In this document: positions 56,995-64,000 of the stretch, in pieces | Layout: the number at the start of each line of letters is the position of its first letter | Numbering within the stretch: the stretch's first letter is position 1 | Origin: Rhizobium sp. 007 | GTDB taxonomy: Bacteria > Pseudomonadota > Alphaproteobacteria > Rhizobiales > Rhizobiaceae | NCBI RefSeq assembly: GCF_015353075.1 | Contig: NZ_CP064187.1 | Location: forward strand, 496,001 to 560,000 | Direction: 5' to 3' | Length of the DNA: 64,000 nucleotides | Program-made: the position numbers and the translations under genes | Notes under the pieces: generated by a model | What the model was told of the DNA's origin: nothing | Database searches by the model: none | What the model saw: only the letters and a program-made list of their open reading frames with translations

Positions 56995-58341
56995 ATGTCC
57001 TCAGAAATAGATTCCTCGACACTTCTTTCCCGTGCAAGCCAGTTGATCGATCTTGCCAGGAAGGCCGGCGCCGATGCCGCCGATGCGGTTGTCGTGCGCT
57101 CGCGCTCGCAATCCGTCGGCATCCGCCTCGGCAAGGTCGAAGGCACGGAATCGTCTGAGAGCGACGATTTCTCCCTGCGCGTCTTCGTTGGCCGGAAGGT
57201 CGCGAGCGTTTCCGCCAATCCCGGCTTCGACCTGAAGGCGCTCGCCGAACGCGCTGTCGCGATGGCAAAAGTCTCGCCTGAAGATCCCTTCGCGTGCCTT
57301 GCCGACGAGCAGAGGCTTGCGAAGTCCTATGCCGATCTTGAGCTTTTCGACCCGACGGAAGTTTCCGCCGACATGCTGCGCGAGGCAGCGCTTGCGACTG
57401 AGGCCGCGGCACTTGAGGTCAAGGGCGTCACCAACTCGTCCGGGGGCGGAGCCTCCGCTGGTTTCGGGGGGCTGGTTCTCGTCACCTCGCACGGCTTCCA
57501 GGGCAGCTATATGGGCTCGCGCTTCGGCCGTTCCGTCAGCGTCATTGCCGGCGAAGGCACCGGCATGGAGCGCGATTACGATTACGACAGCCGCCTTTAT
57601 TACGCCGAACTCGACGATGCCGCCGAAATCGGCCGCCGCGCCGGCGAGCGTGCCGTCAAGCGCCTCAATCCGCGTCAGGTCGATACCGGCAAGGGCGTCA
57701 CCGTCGTCTTCGATCCGCGCATCGCCCGCGGTTTCGTCGGCCACATCGCTGGCGCCATCAATGGCGCGTCGGTCGCGCGCAAATCCAGCTTCCTGCGCGA
57801 CAAGATGGGCCAGCAGGTGTTGAAATCCGGCCTTTCGATCACCGACGATCCGCTGATCGTGCGCGGCCCGTCCTCGCGTCCTTTCGATGGCGAAGGCATT
57901 TCCGGCGAGCGGCTGGTGATGATCGAGGACGGCGTCCTGAAGCATTGGTTCCTTTCGACTGCGACGGCGCGTGAAATCGGCATGGAAACCAATGGCCGCG
58001 GCGTGCGCAGCGGCAATTCCGTGACGCCCGCTTCGACGAACCTCGCGCTGGAACCGGGTGATATCTCGCCGGAAGAGTTGATCCGGAGCGTCGGGAACGG
58101 CTTCTACGTGACTGAGCTTATCGGCCAGGGTGTCAACATGCTCACAGGCGAATATAGCCGCGGCGCGACCGGCTTCTGGATCGACAACGGCGAACTGACA
58201 TTCCCTGTCTCCGAAGTGACGATCGCCTCGAACCTCAAGGAGATGTTCATGCGTGTGACGCCCGCAAACGACATCGATCGCAAGTATGGCGTAGCGGCCC
58301 CCACGCTGGCGATCGAGGGAATGACGCTTGCGGGACGCTAG
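56995..58341 (+). CDS. pmbA: TldD/PmbA family protein, PmbA (TldE) type
   Basis: 448 residues. N-terminal domain with V-G-I-R-L-G-K-V-E-G-T-E-S-S and F-V-G-R-K-V-A-S-V-S. The C-terminal domain has R-K-S-S-F-L-R and S-G-N-S-V-T-P-A-S-T-N and lacks the HExxxH zinc motif of TldD, so it is the non-catalytic partner PmbA/TldE. With TldD it degrades unfolded peptides and matures modified peptides. No tldD is in the window. Confidence 0.9.
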   Translation: MSSEIDSSTLLSRASQLIDLARKAGADAADAVVVRSRSQSVGIRLGKVEGTESSESDDFSLRVFVGRKVASVSANPGFDLKALAERAVAMAKVSPEDPFACLADEQRLAKSYADLELFDPTEVSADMLREAALATEAAALEVKGVTNSSGGGASAGFGGLVLVTSHGFQGSYMGSRFGRSVSVIAGEGTGMERDYDYDSRLYYAELDDAAEIGRRAGERAVKRLNPRQVDTGKGVTVVFDPRIARGFVGHIAGAINGASVARKSSFLRDKMGQQVLKSGLSITDDPLIVRGPSSRPFDGEGISGERLVMIEDGVLKHWFLSTATAREIGMETNGRGVRSGNSVTPASTNLALEPGDISPEELIRSVGNGFYVTELIGQGVNMLTGEYSRGATGFWIDNGELTFPVSEVTIASNLKEMFMRVTPANDIDRKYGVAAPTLAIEGMTLAGR

Positions 58342-58375
58342 AGCGTCCTGACCTTGTTGGAATTGGATTGATGCA

Positions 58376-59185
58376 ATGTGTGACGTTCGAACGGCCCGCT
58401 GGCAAAGCGATCTCGAATTGATCGCCGATGCCGCAAAGCAGGCGGGTGATGTTGCTCTCGGATTCTTCAATCAGTCGCCGGAGGTCTGGTGGAAGAATGG
58501 AGGCCGCTCGCCCGTCAGCGCTGCCGATTTCGCCGCCAACGAAAAGCTGGAATCCATCCTGCGCCTCGCCAGGCCGGATTACGGCTGGCTTTCCGAAGAG
58601 ACCGAGGACAGCGTCGCCCGTCTGTCGGCCGAGACGCTTTTCGTCATCGATCCGATCGACGGCACGCGCGCCTTCCTCGGCGGCTTGGATCTCTGGTGCG
58701 TCAGCGTCGCCGTGGTCCATCGCGGCAGGCCGGTTGCCGGAGTGCTCTACGCTCCCGCCCTCGACGAGCTTTTCGAGGCGGTCGAAGGCGGTGCCGCGAT
58801 GAAGAATGGCGAGCCCATTGCCGTATCGGCCAATGGACCGGATACCGTCAGTCGTTTTGCGATCGGCGAAGACATCCTCAAGGCGTTCCCCGATCCCTTC
58901 CGGCGGAAGATCGAAAGGGTGAAGCATGTGCCCTCGCTCGCCTATCGCATCGCGATGGTCGCGGACGGCCGTCTTGAAGGTACCTTCGTCAAGCGCAATT
59001 CGCATGACTGGGATCTTGCGGCAGCCGATCTCATCCTCGAACGCGCCGGCGGCCGGCTGACCGATCTCGATGGACGCTCGGTCCTCTACAACCGTTCTGA
59101 GGTTAGTCATGCCGAGCTTTGCGGCGCTGCCGGCCCTCGCGTTGCGGAGTTTCTCGAAGGGCTTGCTGAAATACGAAGCAGTTGA
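58376..59185 (+). CDS. Inositol monophosphatase family protein (CysQ/SuhB-like)
   Basis: 269 residues. Metal sites: L-S-E-E-T near 74, I-D-P-I-D-G-T near 91-97, and H-D-W-D-L-A-A-A-D in the last third, all expected in the lithium-sensitive phosphatase fold. It may hydrolyse 3'-phosphoadenosine phosphates (CysQ) or inositol phosphates. Its place before DUF4170 and waaA is a frequent rhizobial arrangement. Confidence 0.88.
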   Translation: MCDVRTARWQSDLELIADAAKQAGDVALGFFNQSPEVWWKNGGRSPVSAADFAANEKLESILRLARPDYGWLSEETEDSVARLSAETLFVIDPIDGTRAFLGGLDLWCVSVAVVHRGRPVAGVLYAPALDELFEAVEGGAAMKNGEPIAVSANGPDTVSRFAIGEDILKAFPDPFRRKIERVKHVPSLAYRIAMVADGRLEGTFVKRNSHDWDLAAADLILERAGGRLTDLDGRSVLYNRSEVSHAELCGAAGPRVAEFLEGLAEIRSS

Positions 59186-59246
59186 CGTTTGCGTCAAAAT
59201 CCCGCAGATGAGAGCGCGGAGGAGACCAGAAGAGAAAGAGAAGAAA

Positions 59247-59495
59247 ATGACGGAATCTGGCGGCAAAAAGCAGCTCTTACATCTCGTATTTGGCGGAGAA
59301 CTGGAAAGCCTGACCGATGTTCAGTTCCGGGATCTGAATGATCTCGATATTGTCGGTATTTTCCCGGATTACGCCTCGGCGCTAGGGGCCTGGAAGGCCA
59401 AGGCGCAGTCGACCGTGGACAACGCACATATGCGATACTTCATCGTCCATATGCATCGCTTGCTCGATCCGCAGGACAAGGCTGGAAATAACTAA
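59247..59495 (+). CDS. DUF4170 small protein
   Basis: 82 residues from ATG 59247 (AGAAGAAA before it). L-V-F-G-G-E-L-E-S-L-T, then D-L-D-I-V-G-I-F-P-D-Y and M-R-Y-F-I-V-H-M-H-R-L-L, the DUF4170 pattern. Function is unknown, but it is nearly always next to the Kdo transferase in Rhizobiales, hinting at lipid A or envelope work. Confidence 0.85.
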   Translation: MTESGGKKQLLHLVFGGELESLTDVQFRDLNDLDIVGIFPDYASALGAWKAKAQSTVDNAHMRYFIVHMHRLLDPQDKAGNN

Positions 59496-59672
59496 TTTTT
59501 CAGCATTTTACGCGCCGGATGCCGCCTCATTCGGCAGGGCCGTCTTTGCGCATCGTTAGATACGCGCCACAGGCGATTGACGCATTCTGAACAAATTACT
59601 CGGTCATTCCGGCCGCAACAATAATTGGGGAATGGGTTTGATGTCGATCATCGCTGATCGGAGGCATTTTAA

Positions 59673-60992
59673 ATGAGTTCGCCAAGAGCGCGGTTCGCGC
59701 TGGGCGTCTATCGGACTGCAGGGGTCATCGCCTCTCCGATCGTCGGCGCCTATCTCGCCTACCGGACCGCCAAGGGCAAGGAAGAGCGTGCGCGCCGCAC
59801 GGAGCGCTTTGGTTATGCCAGCGCAAACCGGCCGCAGGGTCCGCTTGTCTGGTTCCATGCTGCGAGTGTCGGTGAGACCAACGCCGTCATTCCGCTTATC
59901 CGCGAAATCCGCCGCCGCGACATTCATGTGATCCTGACGACGGGCACGATCACCTCGGCAAGGCTCGCCGCCGAGCGCATCGGCAATGAGGCGATCCATC
60001 AATATGTACCGCTCGACCTGAAGCCCGCCGTCAGCCGCTTCCTCGAATACTGGCAGCCCGATTGCGCCATCATTGCAGAGTCGGAAATCTGGCCGGCGAC
60101 CGTCATGGAACTCGGCCGCCGCCGCATTCCGCAGATCCTCGTCAATGCGCGCATGTCGGATCGCTCCTTCGCGCGCTGGCAGCGTCGAACGGCCATTGCC
60201 GAGGCGCTGTTCGAGAACCTCGCGCTTGTGATCGCGCAGACGGATATCGATGCCGAGCGTTTTCGCGATCTCGGGGCAAGGCACGTGACGACCTCCGGCA
60301 ATCTCAAGGTCGATACGGACGCACCCCCTTACGACGCATCCGTACTCGCCCGCTATAAGAAGCAGATCGGCGATCGCAAGACATGGGCTGCGATCTCCAC
60401 TTTCGACGGCGAGGAAAATGCCGCGGCGGTCGTTCATCGCACGCTGAAGGAGCGCAACGGCCAGCTGACGATCATCGTACCGCGCCATCCCGAGCGCTCC
60501 GACGAGATCGAAGAAATGCTCGTCAAGCAGGGGCTCAAGGTTGCCCGCCGCACGCGCGACGACCTACTCTCGCCGGATGTCGATATCTTCCTCGGCGATA
60601 CGATCGGCGAAATGGGTCTTTACCTGCGGATGACGGAAGTCGCCTTCGTCGGCCGTTCGCTCTTTGCCGAAGGCGGGCAAAATCCGCTCGAACCCGCCAT
60701 GCTGGGCTGCGCTGTGCTTTCCGGCAGCAATGTCCAGAACTTCCGCGACGCCTATCAGAAGCTTGCCCGCCGCGGCAGCGCCCGCATGGTGCGCGATACC
60801 GAGATGCTGGCCAAGGGGGTGCATTATCTGCTCATCAACGGCGAGGCGCGGCGTAGTATGATCGAGGCCGGCGTCATGGCTGTGCAGGAAATGCGCGGCG
60901 CGCTGACGGCGACGGTGAAGTCTCTTGAGCCTTACATCAATCCGCTGACGGTGAAGGCAAGACTGCTGCCGAGGTCGGTGGCAGAGGGCTGA
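59673..60992 (+). CDS. waaA: 3-deoxy-D-manno-octulosonic-acid (Kdo) transferase
   Basis: 439 residues; attaches Kdo to the lipid A precursor at the inner membrane. GT-B fold with an N-terminal membrane-anchoring segment (about 10-30), F-H-A-A-S-V-G-E68 (catalytic glutamate), A-E-S-E-I-W-P near 134 and G-G-Q-N-P-L-E-P-A in the C-terminal domain (sugar-nucleotide site). It overlaps the next gene by one base. Confidence 0.95.
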   Translation: MSSPRARFALGVYRTAGVIASPIVGAYLAYRTAKGKEERARRTERFGYASANRPQGPLVWFHAASVGETNAVIPLIREIRRRDIHVILTTGTITSARLAAERIGNEAIHQYVPLDLKPAVSRFLEYWQPDCAIIAESEIWPATVMELGRRRIPQILVNARMSDRSFARWQRRTAIAEALFENLALVIAQTDIDAERFRDLGARHVTTSGNLKVDTDAPPYDASVLARYKKQIGDRKTWAAISTFDGEENAAAVVHRTLKERNGQLTIIVPRHPERSDEIEEMLVKQGLKVARRTRDDLLSPDVDIFLGDTIGEMGLYLRMTEVAFVGRSLFAEGGQNPLEPAMLGCAVLSGSNVQNFRDAYQKLARRGSARMVRDTEMLAKGVHYLLINGEARRSMIEAGVMAVQEMRGALTATVKSLEPYINPLTVKARLLPRSVAEG

Positions 60993-61720
60993 TGGAAAAG
61001 ATGACGGCTGCGCAAATCAAGGGCATCCTCTTCGACAAGGACGGCACCCTGCTCGATTATGATGAGAGCTGGCTGCCGGTGAACCGTGAATTGGCGCGCA
61101 TCGCCTCGCAAGACGATCCGGCGCTAGCCGACCATCTGTTGCTGGCGACCGGGATGGACCCGGTGACCGGCCATATCGTGCCCGACAGTCTGCTGGCTGC
61201 CGGCAATACCCGGCAGATCGCCGAGGGGCTGGTCGCGGCGGGTTCCAGGGTCGATGTCATGGAACTGACGATCAAGCTCGACGCTCTCTTTTCCCATGCC
61301 GCCGACTTTTCCGTACCGGTCACCGATCTTGCCGCCTTCTTCGGCCGCCTGCACCGCCGCGGCTTCAAGCTCGGCATCGCGTCCAGCGACAACGAGCGCT
61401 CCATCCGCCAGACGGCGCAGCGCTTCGGTTTCGCTGAGTTCGTGAACTACATCGCCGGTTATGACAGCGGCTTCGGCATCAAGCCGGACGCTGGAATGGT
61501 CCTCGGCTTCTGCAAGGCGACCGGGCTGGAGCCGGCGCAAGTGGCGGTCGTCGGCGACAACAATCACGACCTGCACATGGGCCACAATGCCGAGGCCGGC
61601 CTCAAGATCGCCGTGCTGACGGGCACCGGCTCGCGGGAATCGTTGGCTGCCGCATCCGACTATTGCCTCAACGATATCACCGAACTCGAAAGCCTGTTGC
61701 CGAACCTGCAATTGGCATAA
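60992..61720 (+). CDS. HAD phosphatase (phosphoglycolate-phosphatase type)
   Basis: 242 residues. Motif I is F-D15-K-D17-G-T-L, the helical cap follows, motif II is I-A-S-S-D-N, and motif IV is V-G-D-N-N-H-D. Its ATG shares a base with the waaA stop, so it is translationally coupled to the Kdo transferase. A role in Kdo or lipid A synthesis is possible; otherwise it may be a general phosphoglycolate phosphatase. Confidence 0.88.
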   Translation: MEKMTAAQIKGILFDKDGTLLDYDESWLPVNRELARIASQDDPALADHLLLATGMDPVTGHIVPDSLLAAGNTRQIAEGLVAAGSRVDVMELTIKLDALFSHAADFSVPVTDLAAFFGRLHRRGFKLGIASSDNERSIRQTAQRFGFAEFVNYIAGYDSGFGIKPDAGMVLGFCKATGLEPAQVAVVGDNNHDLHMGHNAEAGLKIAVLTGTGSRESLAAASDYCLNDITELESLLPNLQLA

Positions 61721-61872
61721 TTGCCCACTACGCGCGGCCAATCATTCCTGCCGCGACGGCACTCCCTTACTCTCCCTAATCTCTGTGCGCGTCCAGCCGC
61801 GCCATGGACATGGCGCGGAAGGCTCTTTTCCGATGTCGTTGTTTCATTTACGGCGCAGACGACCGTGGCTTG

Positions 61873-61895
61873 ATTCCTGTGACAAGCACGGGAAT
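61873..61895. repeat. Short palindromic repeat upstream of lpxK
   Basis: A-T-T-C-C-T-G-T-G and C-A-C-G-G-G-A-A-T pair at eight of nine positions with a five-base centre. From memory nearly the same motif recurs between genes in Rhizobium, so this is probably one copy of a dispersed family. It lies within the 286-base gap before lpxK. Confidence 0.45.
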
Positions 61896-62006
61896 GAGGA
61901 CGGTCGGGAGCAAAAGCTTGCTTTTTCTGCAATTTTGCCCTTTCTTTCCCGCCAGTCGAGGGGTAGCCGGTGGCCCGCAAGGCCGGAGGAGCATAGGGCG
62001 GCAGTT

Positions 62007-63050
62007 ATGGTATCCGAAGCGCCGCCGTTTTGGTGGACGAAAGCTGATTGGCGGGCATGGGCGCTCTCGCCCTTTTCCTTCCTCTATGGACGGATCGCCG
62101 GCTATCGCATGACGCATGCGCGCCGCGCTTCCGTTCTCGTTCCCGTCATCTGCATCGGCAATTTCACCGTGGGCGGCGCCGGCAAGACGCCGACAGCGCT
62201 GACGATCGCTCGGGCCGCCAAGGCCAAGGGTCTGCGGCCCGGCTTCCTGAGCCGTGGCTATGGCGGTTCCCTGGACGTCACCGTGGTTGTCGATCCCGCT
62301 CATCATCGCGCCGTTGCCGTTGGCGACGAGCCGCTGCTGCTTGCCCGCGAGGCGATGACCGTCGTTTCCCGCCGCCGCGTCGAAGGCGCCGAGCGACTTG
62401 TCAGGGAAGGGGCCGACCTCATCATCATGGATGATGGTTTCCAGAGCGCGCGGCTGGCGATCGACTATGCGCTGCTCGTCATCGACACGACGCGCGGCCT
62501 GGGCAATGGGCATACGGTGCCGGGCGGTCCCGTGCGCGCGCCGATCTCCGTGCAGATGCGCTATGCCAGCGCGCTCCTGAAAGTGGGAAAGGGCAATGCC
62601 GCCGATGCGATCGTCCGCATGGCTGCCCGCGCCGCGAAACCCTATTTCACCGCATCGCTGAAGGTTTGCGGAGAAAACGACCTCGCCGGTCGGAAGGTGC
62701 TGGCATTTGCAGGCATTGCCGATCCGGGCAAGTTCTTCCGGACGGTGGAATCACTCGGCGCCGAAATCGCGATCGGCAGATCCTTCGGCGACCACGAACA
62801 CCTGAGCGACGATGAGATGGCTGACCTGCTGTCGACCGCCGAACGCGACGACCTGCTGATCGTCACGACCTCGAAGGATTTCGTGCGGCTTGCCGGCCAC
62901 CATGGCAAAGCGGAGGAACTCGCCGCCAAATGCCGGGTCATCGAAGTCGAAATGGCATTCGAAGACCCGCAGGCACCCGGCCTCATCATCGATCGTGCCA
63001 TGGAGGCCTGCCGGGAGCGGCGGCTGAGAAAAAGCCGGAAGTCCGGGTGA
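62007..63050 (+). CDS. lpxK: Tetraacyldisaccharide 4'-kinase
   Basis: 347 residues from ATG 62007. Walker [12 protein letters not shown] (51-61), Y-G-G-S near 86 and M-D-D-G-F-Q near 145, the LpxK signature. It phosphorylates the 4' position of the lipid A disaccharide precursor before Kdo transfer, and belongs with waaA. Confidence 0.95.
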   Translation: MVSEAPPFWWTKADWRAWALSPFSFLYGRIAGYRMTHARRASVLVPVICIGNFTVGGAGKTPTALTIARAAKAKGLRPGFLSRGYGGSLDVTVVVDPAHHRAVAVGDEPLLLAREAMTVVSRRRVEGAERLVREGADLIIMDDGFQSARLAIDYALLVIDTTRGLGNGHTVPGGPVRAPISVQMRYASALLKVGKGNAADAIVRMAARAAKPYFTASLKVCGENDLAGRKVLAFAGIADPGKFFRTVESLGAEIAIGRSFGDHEHLSDDEMADLLSTAERDDLLIVTTSKDFVRLAGHHGKAEELAAKCRVIEVEMAFEDPQAPGLIIDRAMEACRERRLRKSRKSG

Positions 63051-63127
63051 GTTTGCGGGTGCGACATCGCGTGGAATCCGTCAACGATCACCGCGTCCGC
63101 CAGACGCCCTCGAAGCCGTAGCGTGCT

Positions 63128-63180
63128 GCCCGTGCCGCGATGCGTCGTTTCCCGCGTCTCGCGGCAGCGGGCGCTCTTTC
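63128..63180. terminator. Hairpin between convergent lpxK and the DUF2093 gene
   Basis: G-C-C-C-G then G-C-C-G-C-G-A pair with T-C-G-C-G-G-C then C-G-G-G-C across an 18-base loop, with a short bulge. The tail is C-T-C-T-T-T-C. A modest terminator. Confidence 0.45.
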
Positions 63181-63196
63181 ACGAGCGTTTCCTGGA

Positions 63197-63427
63197 TCAG
63201 CGCTTCTGGTTCGGCAGAACGCCGGCGCGCTTGTCGGCTTCGAGCGAAGAAACGACGTCGGCATAGGGTTCCTGGCGGGCAACGCTCCAGTAGCGTAGCT
63301 CGTCGAGCGGGATATGCTTGCCGGTCATGGCGCAGATGACATAGGAACCCGGCGACAGGATCTGGAAATCTGCATCGAGATAGCGGATCTTCGCCTCGCG
63401 GTTTCCGTTTCCTTCAAACAAGTTCAT
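63197..63427 (-). CDS. DUF2093 small protein
   Basis: 76 residues from ATG 63427. A-K-I-R-Y-L-D-A-D-F-Q-I-L-S-P-G-S-Y-V-I-C-A-M-T-G, then I-P-L-D-E-L-R-Y-W-S-V-A-R-Q-E-x-Y, the typical DUF2093 pattern of Rhizobiales. Function is unknown; a single C-A-M-T-G segment may bind metal. It is next to mutL on the same strand, as in relatives. Confidence 0.85.
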   Translation of the reverse strand: MNLFEGNGNREAKIRYLDADFQILSPGSYVICAMTGKHIPLDELRYWSVARQEPYADVVSSLEADKRAGVLPNQKR

Positions 63428-63491
63428 CCTGCTCCGTTCCCTGTTGCCTTCGACTGCCAATATCGCGGCGAAGGCATTATTGCCAGCGCTT

Positions 63492-64000
63492 TCAGCTGCG
63501 TCCGAACAGCCGCTCGATATCCGACAGCTTCAGTTCGATATAGGTCGGCCGCCCGTGATTGCACTGGCCGGAGCCCGGCGTCATTTCCATCTGCCGAAGA
63601 AGCGCATTCATTTCCTCCGGCCGGAGCCTGCGGCCGGAGCGCACCGAGCCGTGGCAGGCCATGGTCGCGGCGACATATTCGAGCTTGGCCGAAAGGCCGG
63701 AGGCCGTATCCCATTCGGCAATCTCGTCGGCAAGCTGGCGGATGAGGCCCTGCGCATCGACCTCGCCGAGCATGGCCGGCGTTTCGCGAACGGCAATCGC
63801 CCCCGGCCCGAAGCGCTCGATTGCAAGCCCAAGCCCTTTGAGGCCTTCGGCATGCACCATCAGCCGGTCGCAATCCTCTTCCGGCAGGTCGACGATTTCC
63901 GGGATCAGCAGCACCTGTGATGGCAGCTGTTTCGATTGCAGCGCCTTTCGCATTGCCTCGAAGACCAGCCGCTCATGTGCGGCGTGCTGGTCGACGATGA
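63492..64000 (-). CDS. mutL: DNA mismatch repair protein MutL, C-terminal part (gene continues past the right edge)
   Basis: The minus-strand frame is open at the window edge and ends at 63492. The visible part begins [14 protein letters not shown], the usual start of the MutL C-terminal dimerisation domain. It goes on to [12 protein letters not shown] and Q-C-N-H-G-R-P-T, both conserved. The ATPase domain is outside the window. Confidence 0.93.
   Translation of the reverse strand, partial: IVDQHAAHERLVFEAMRKALQSKQLPSQVLLIPEIVDLPEEDCDRLMVHAEGLKGLGLAIERFGPGAIAVRETPAMLGEVDAQGLIRQLADEIAEWDTASGLSAKLEYVAATMACHGSVRSGRRLRPEEMNALLRQMEMTPGSGQCNHGRPTYIELKLSDIERLFGRS

Noticed and set aside
57001..58470. 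489-codon minus-strand ORF over pmbA
   Set aside because: Reverse shadow with no motif; pmbA is unambiguous.

Overview
The window looks like chromosomal DNA of a Rhizobiales alphaproteobacterium, most likely Rhizobium or a close relative. The support is the high-GC codon use, the hisS-hisZ-hisG cluster, the alphaproteobacterial-type glutamate-cysteine ligase, glcDEF, a DUF1127 protein beside a LysR gene, a lipid A/Kdo block (DUF4170, waaA, lpxK), CIRCE-controlled groESL, and palindromic intergenic repeats of the rhizobial mosaic kind. Species cannot be fixed from sequence alone.

Bases 1-4383 are the tRNA-proximal end of a genomic island. It abuts the 3' end of a tRNA-Gln(CTG) gene (4384-4457) and carries a truncated integrase pointing away from the tRNA. 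Inside it are the 3' end of a DUF3427-type gene and a tight same-strand cluster: membrane protein, GNAT-like protein, unknown protein, and a TIR / coiled-coil / zinc-motif protein. This is the best candidate here for an undescribed, possibly anti-phage, system.

Bases 4674-37149 are mostly core metabolism and housekeeping. In order: a Ppx/GppA phosphatase with a long basic tail and rlmE; a DHA2 exporter; guaB; small membrane and redox genes; a TetR gene; a LysR/DUF1127 pair; gshA, rsmE, a phosphate permease and a Nudix gene; a LysR gene divergent from glcDEF; two L,D-transpeptidases; tag; an aldo/keto reductase; a small copper-type pair (DUF305 plus a Cys/His/Met-rich protein); and hisS-hisZ-hisG. 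Two intergenic palindromic elements sit inside operons (glcE/glcF and hisS/hisZ). hisS contains a low-GC patch.

Bases 37227-42745 are more disturbed. After doxX and a YghU-type glutathione transferase come a PEP-mutase-family gene behind a LexA-type box, a frameshifted TnpB element with its right-end hairpin, a small ORF ending at the element boundary, a fragment of an IS1182-like transposase, and a PAS-like orphan gene. Two almost identical hairpins bracket the roughly 3-kb central part.

Bases 42746-64000 return to core genes. In order: groEL/groES; a HAD hydrolase and ribF; ileS; a lipoprotein; tadA with a frameshifted SdpI-like gene; a pseudouridine synthase with a long RGD-rich repeat tail; rsmD; a patatin-like lipase; a Kef-type antiporter; pmbA; an inositol-monophosphatase-family gene, DUF4170, waaA, a HAD phosphatase and lpxK (Kdo/lipid A block); DUF2093; and the 3' part of mutL running off the right edge.
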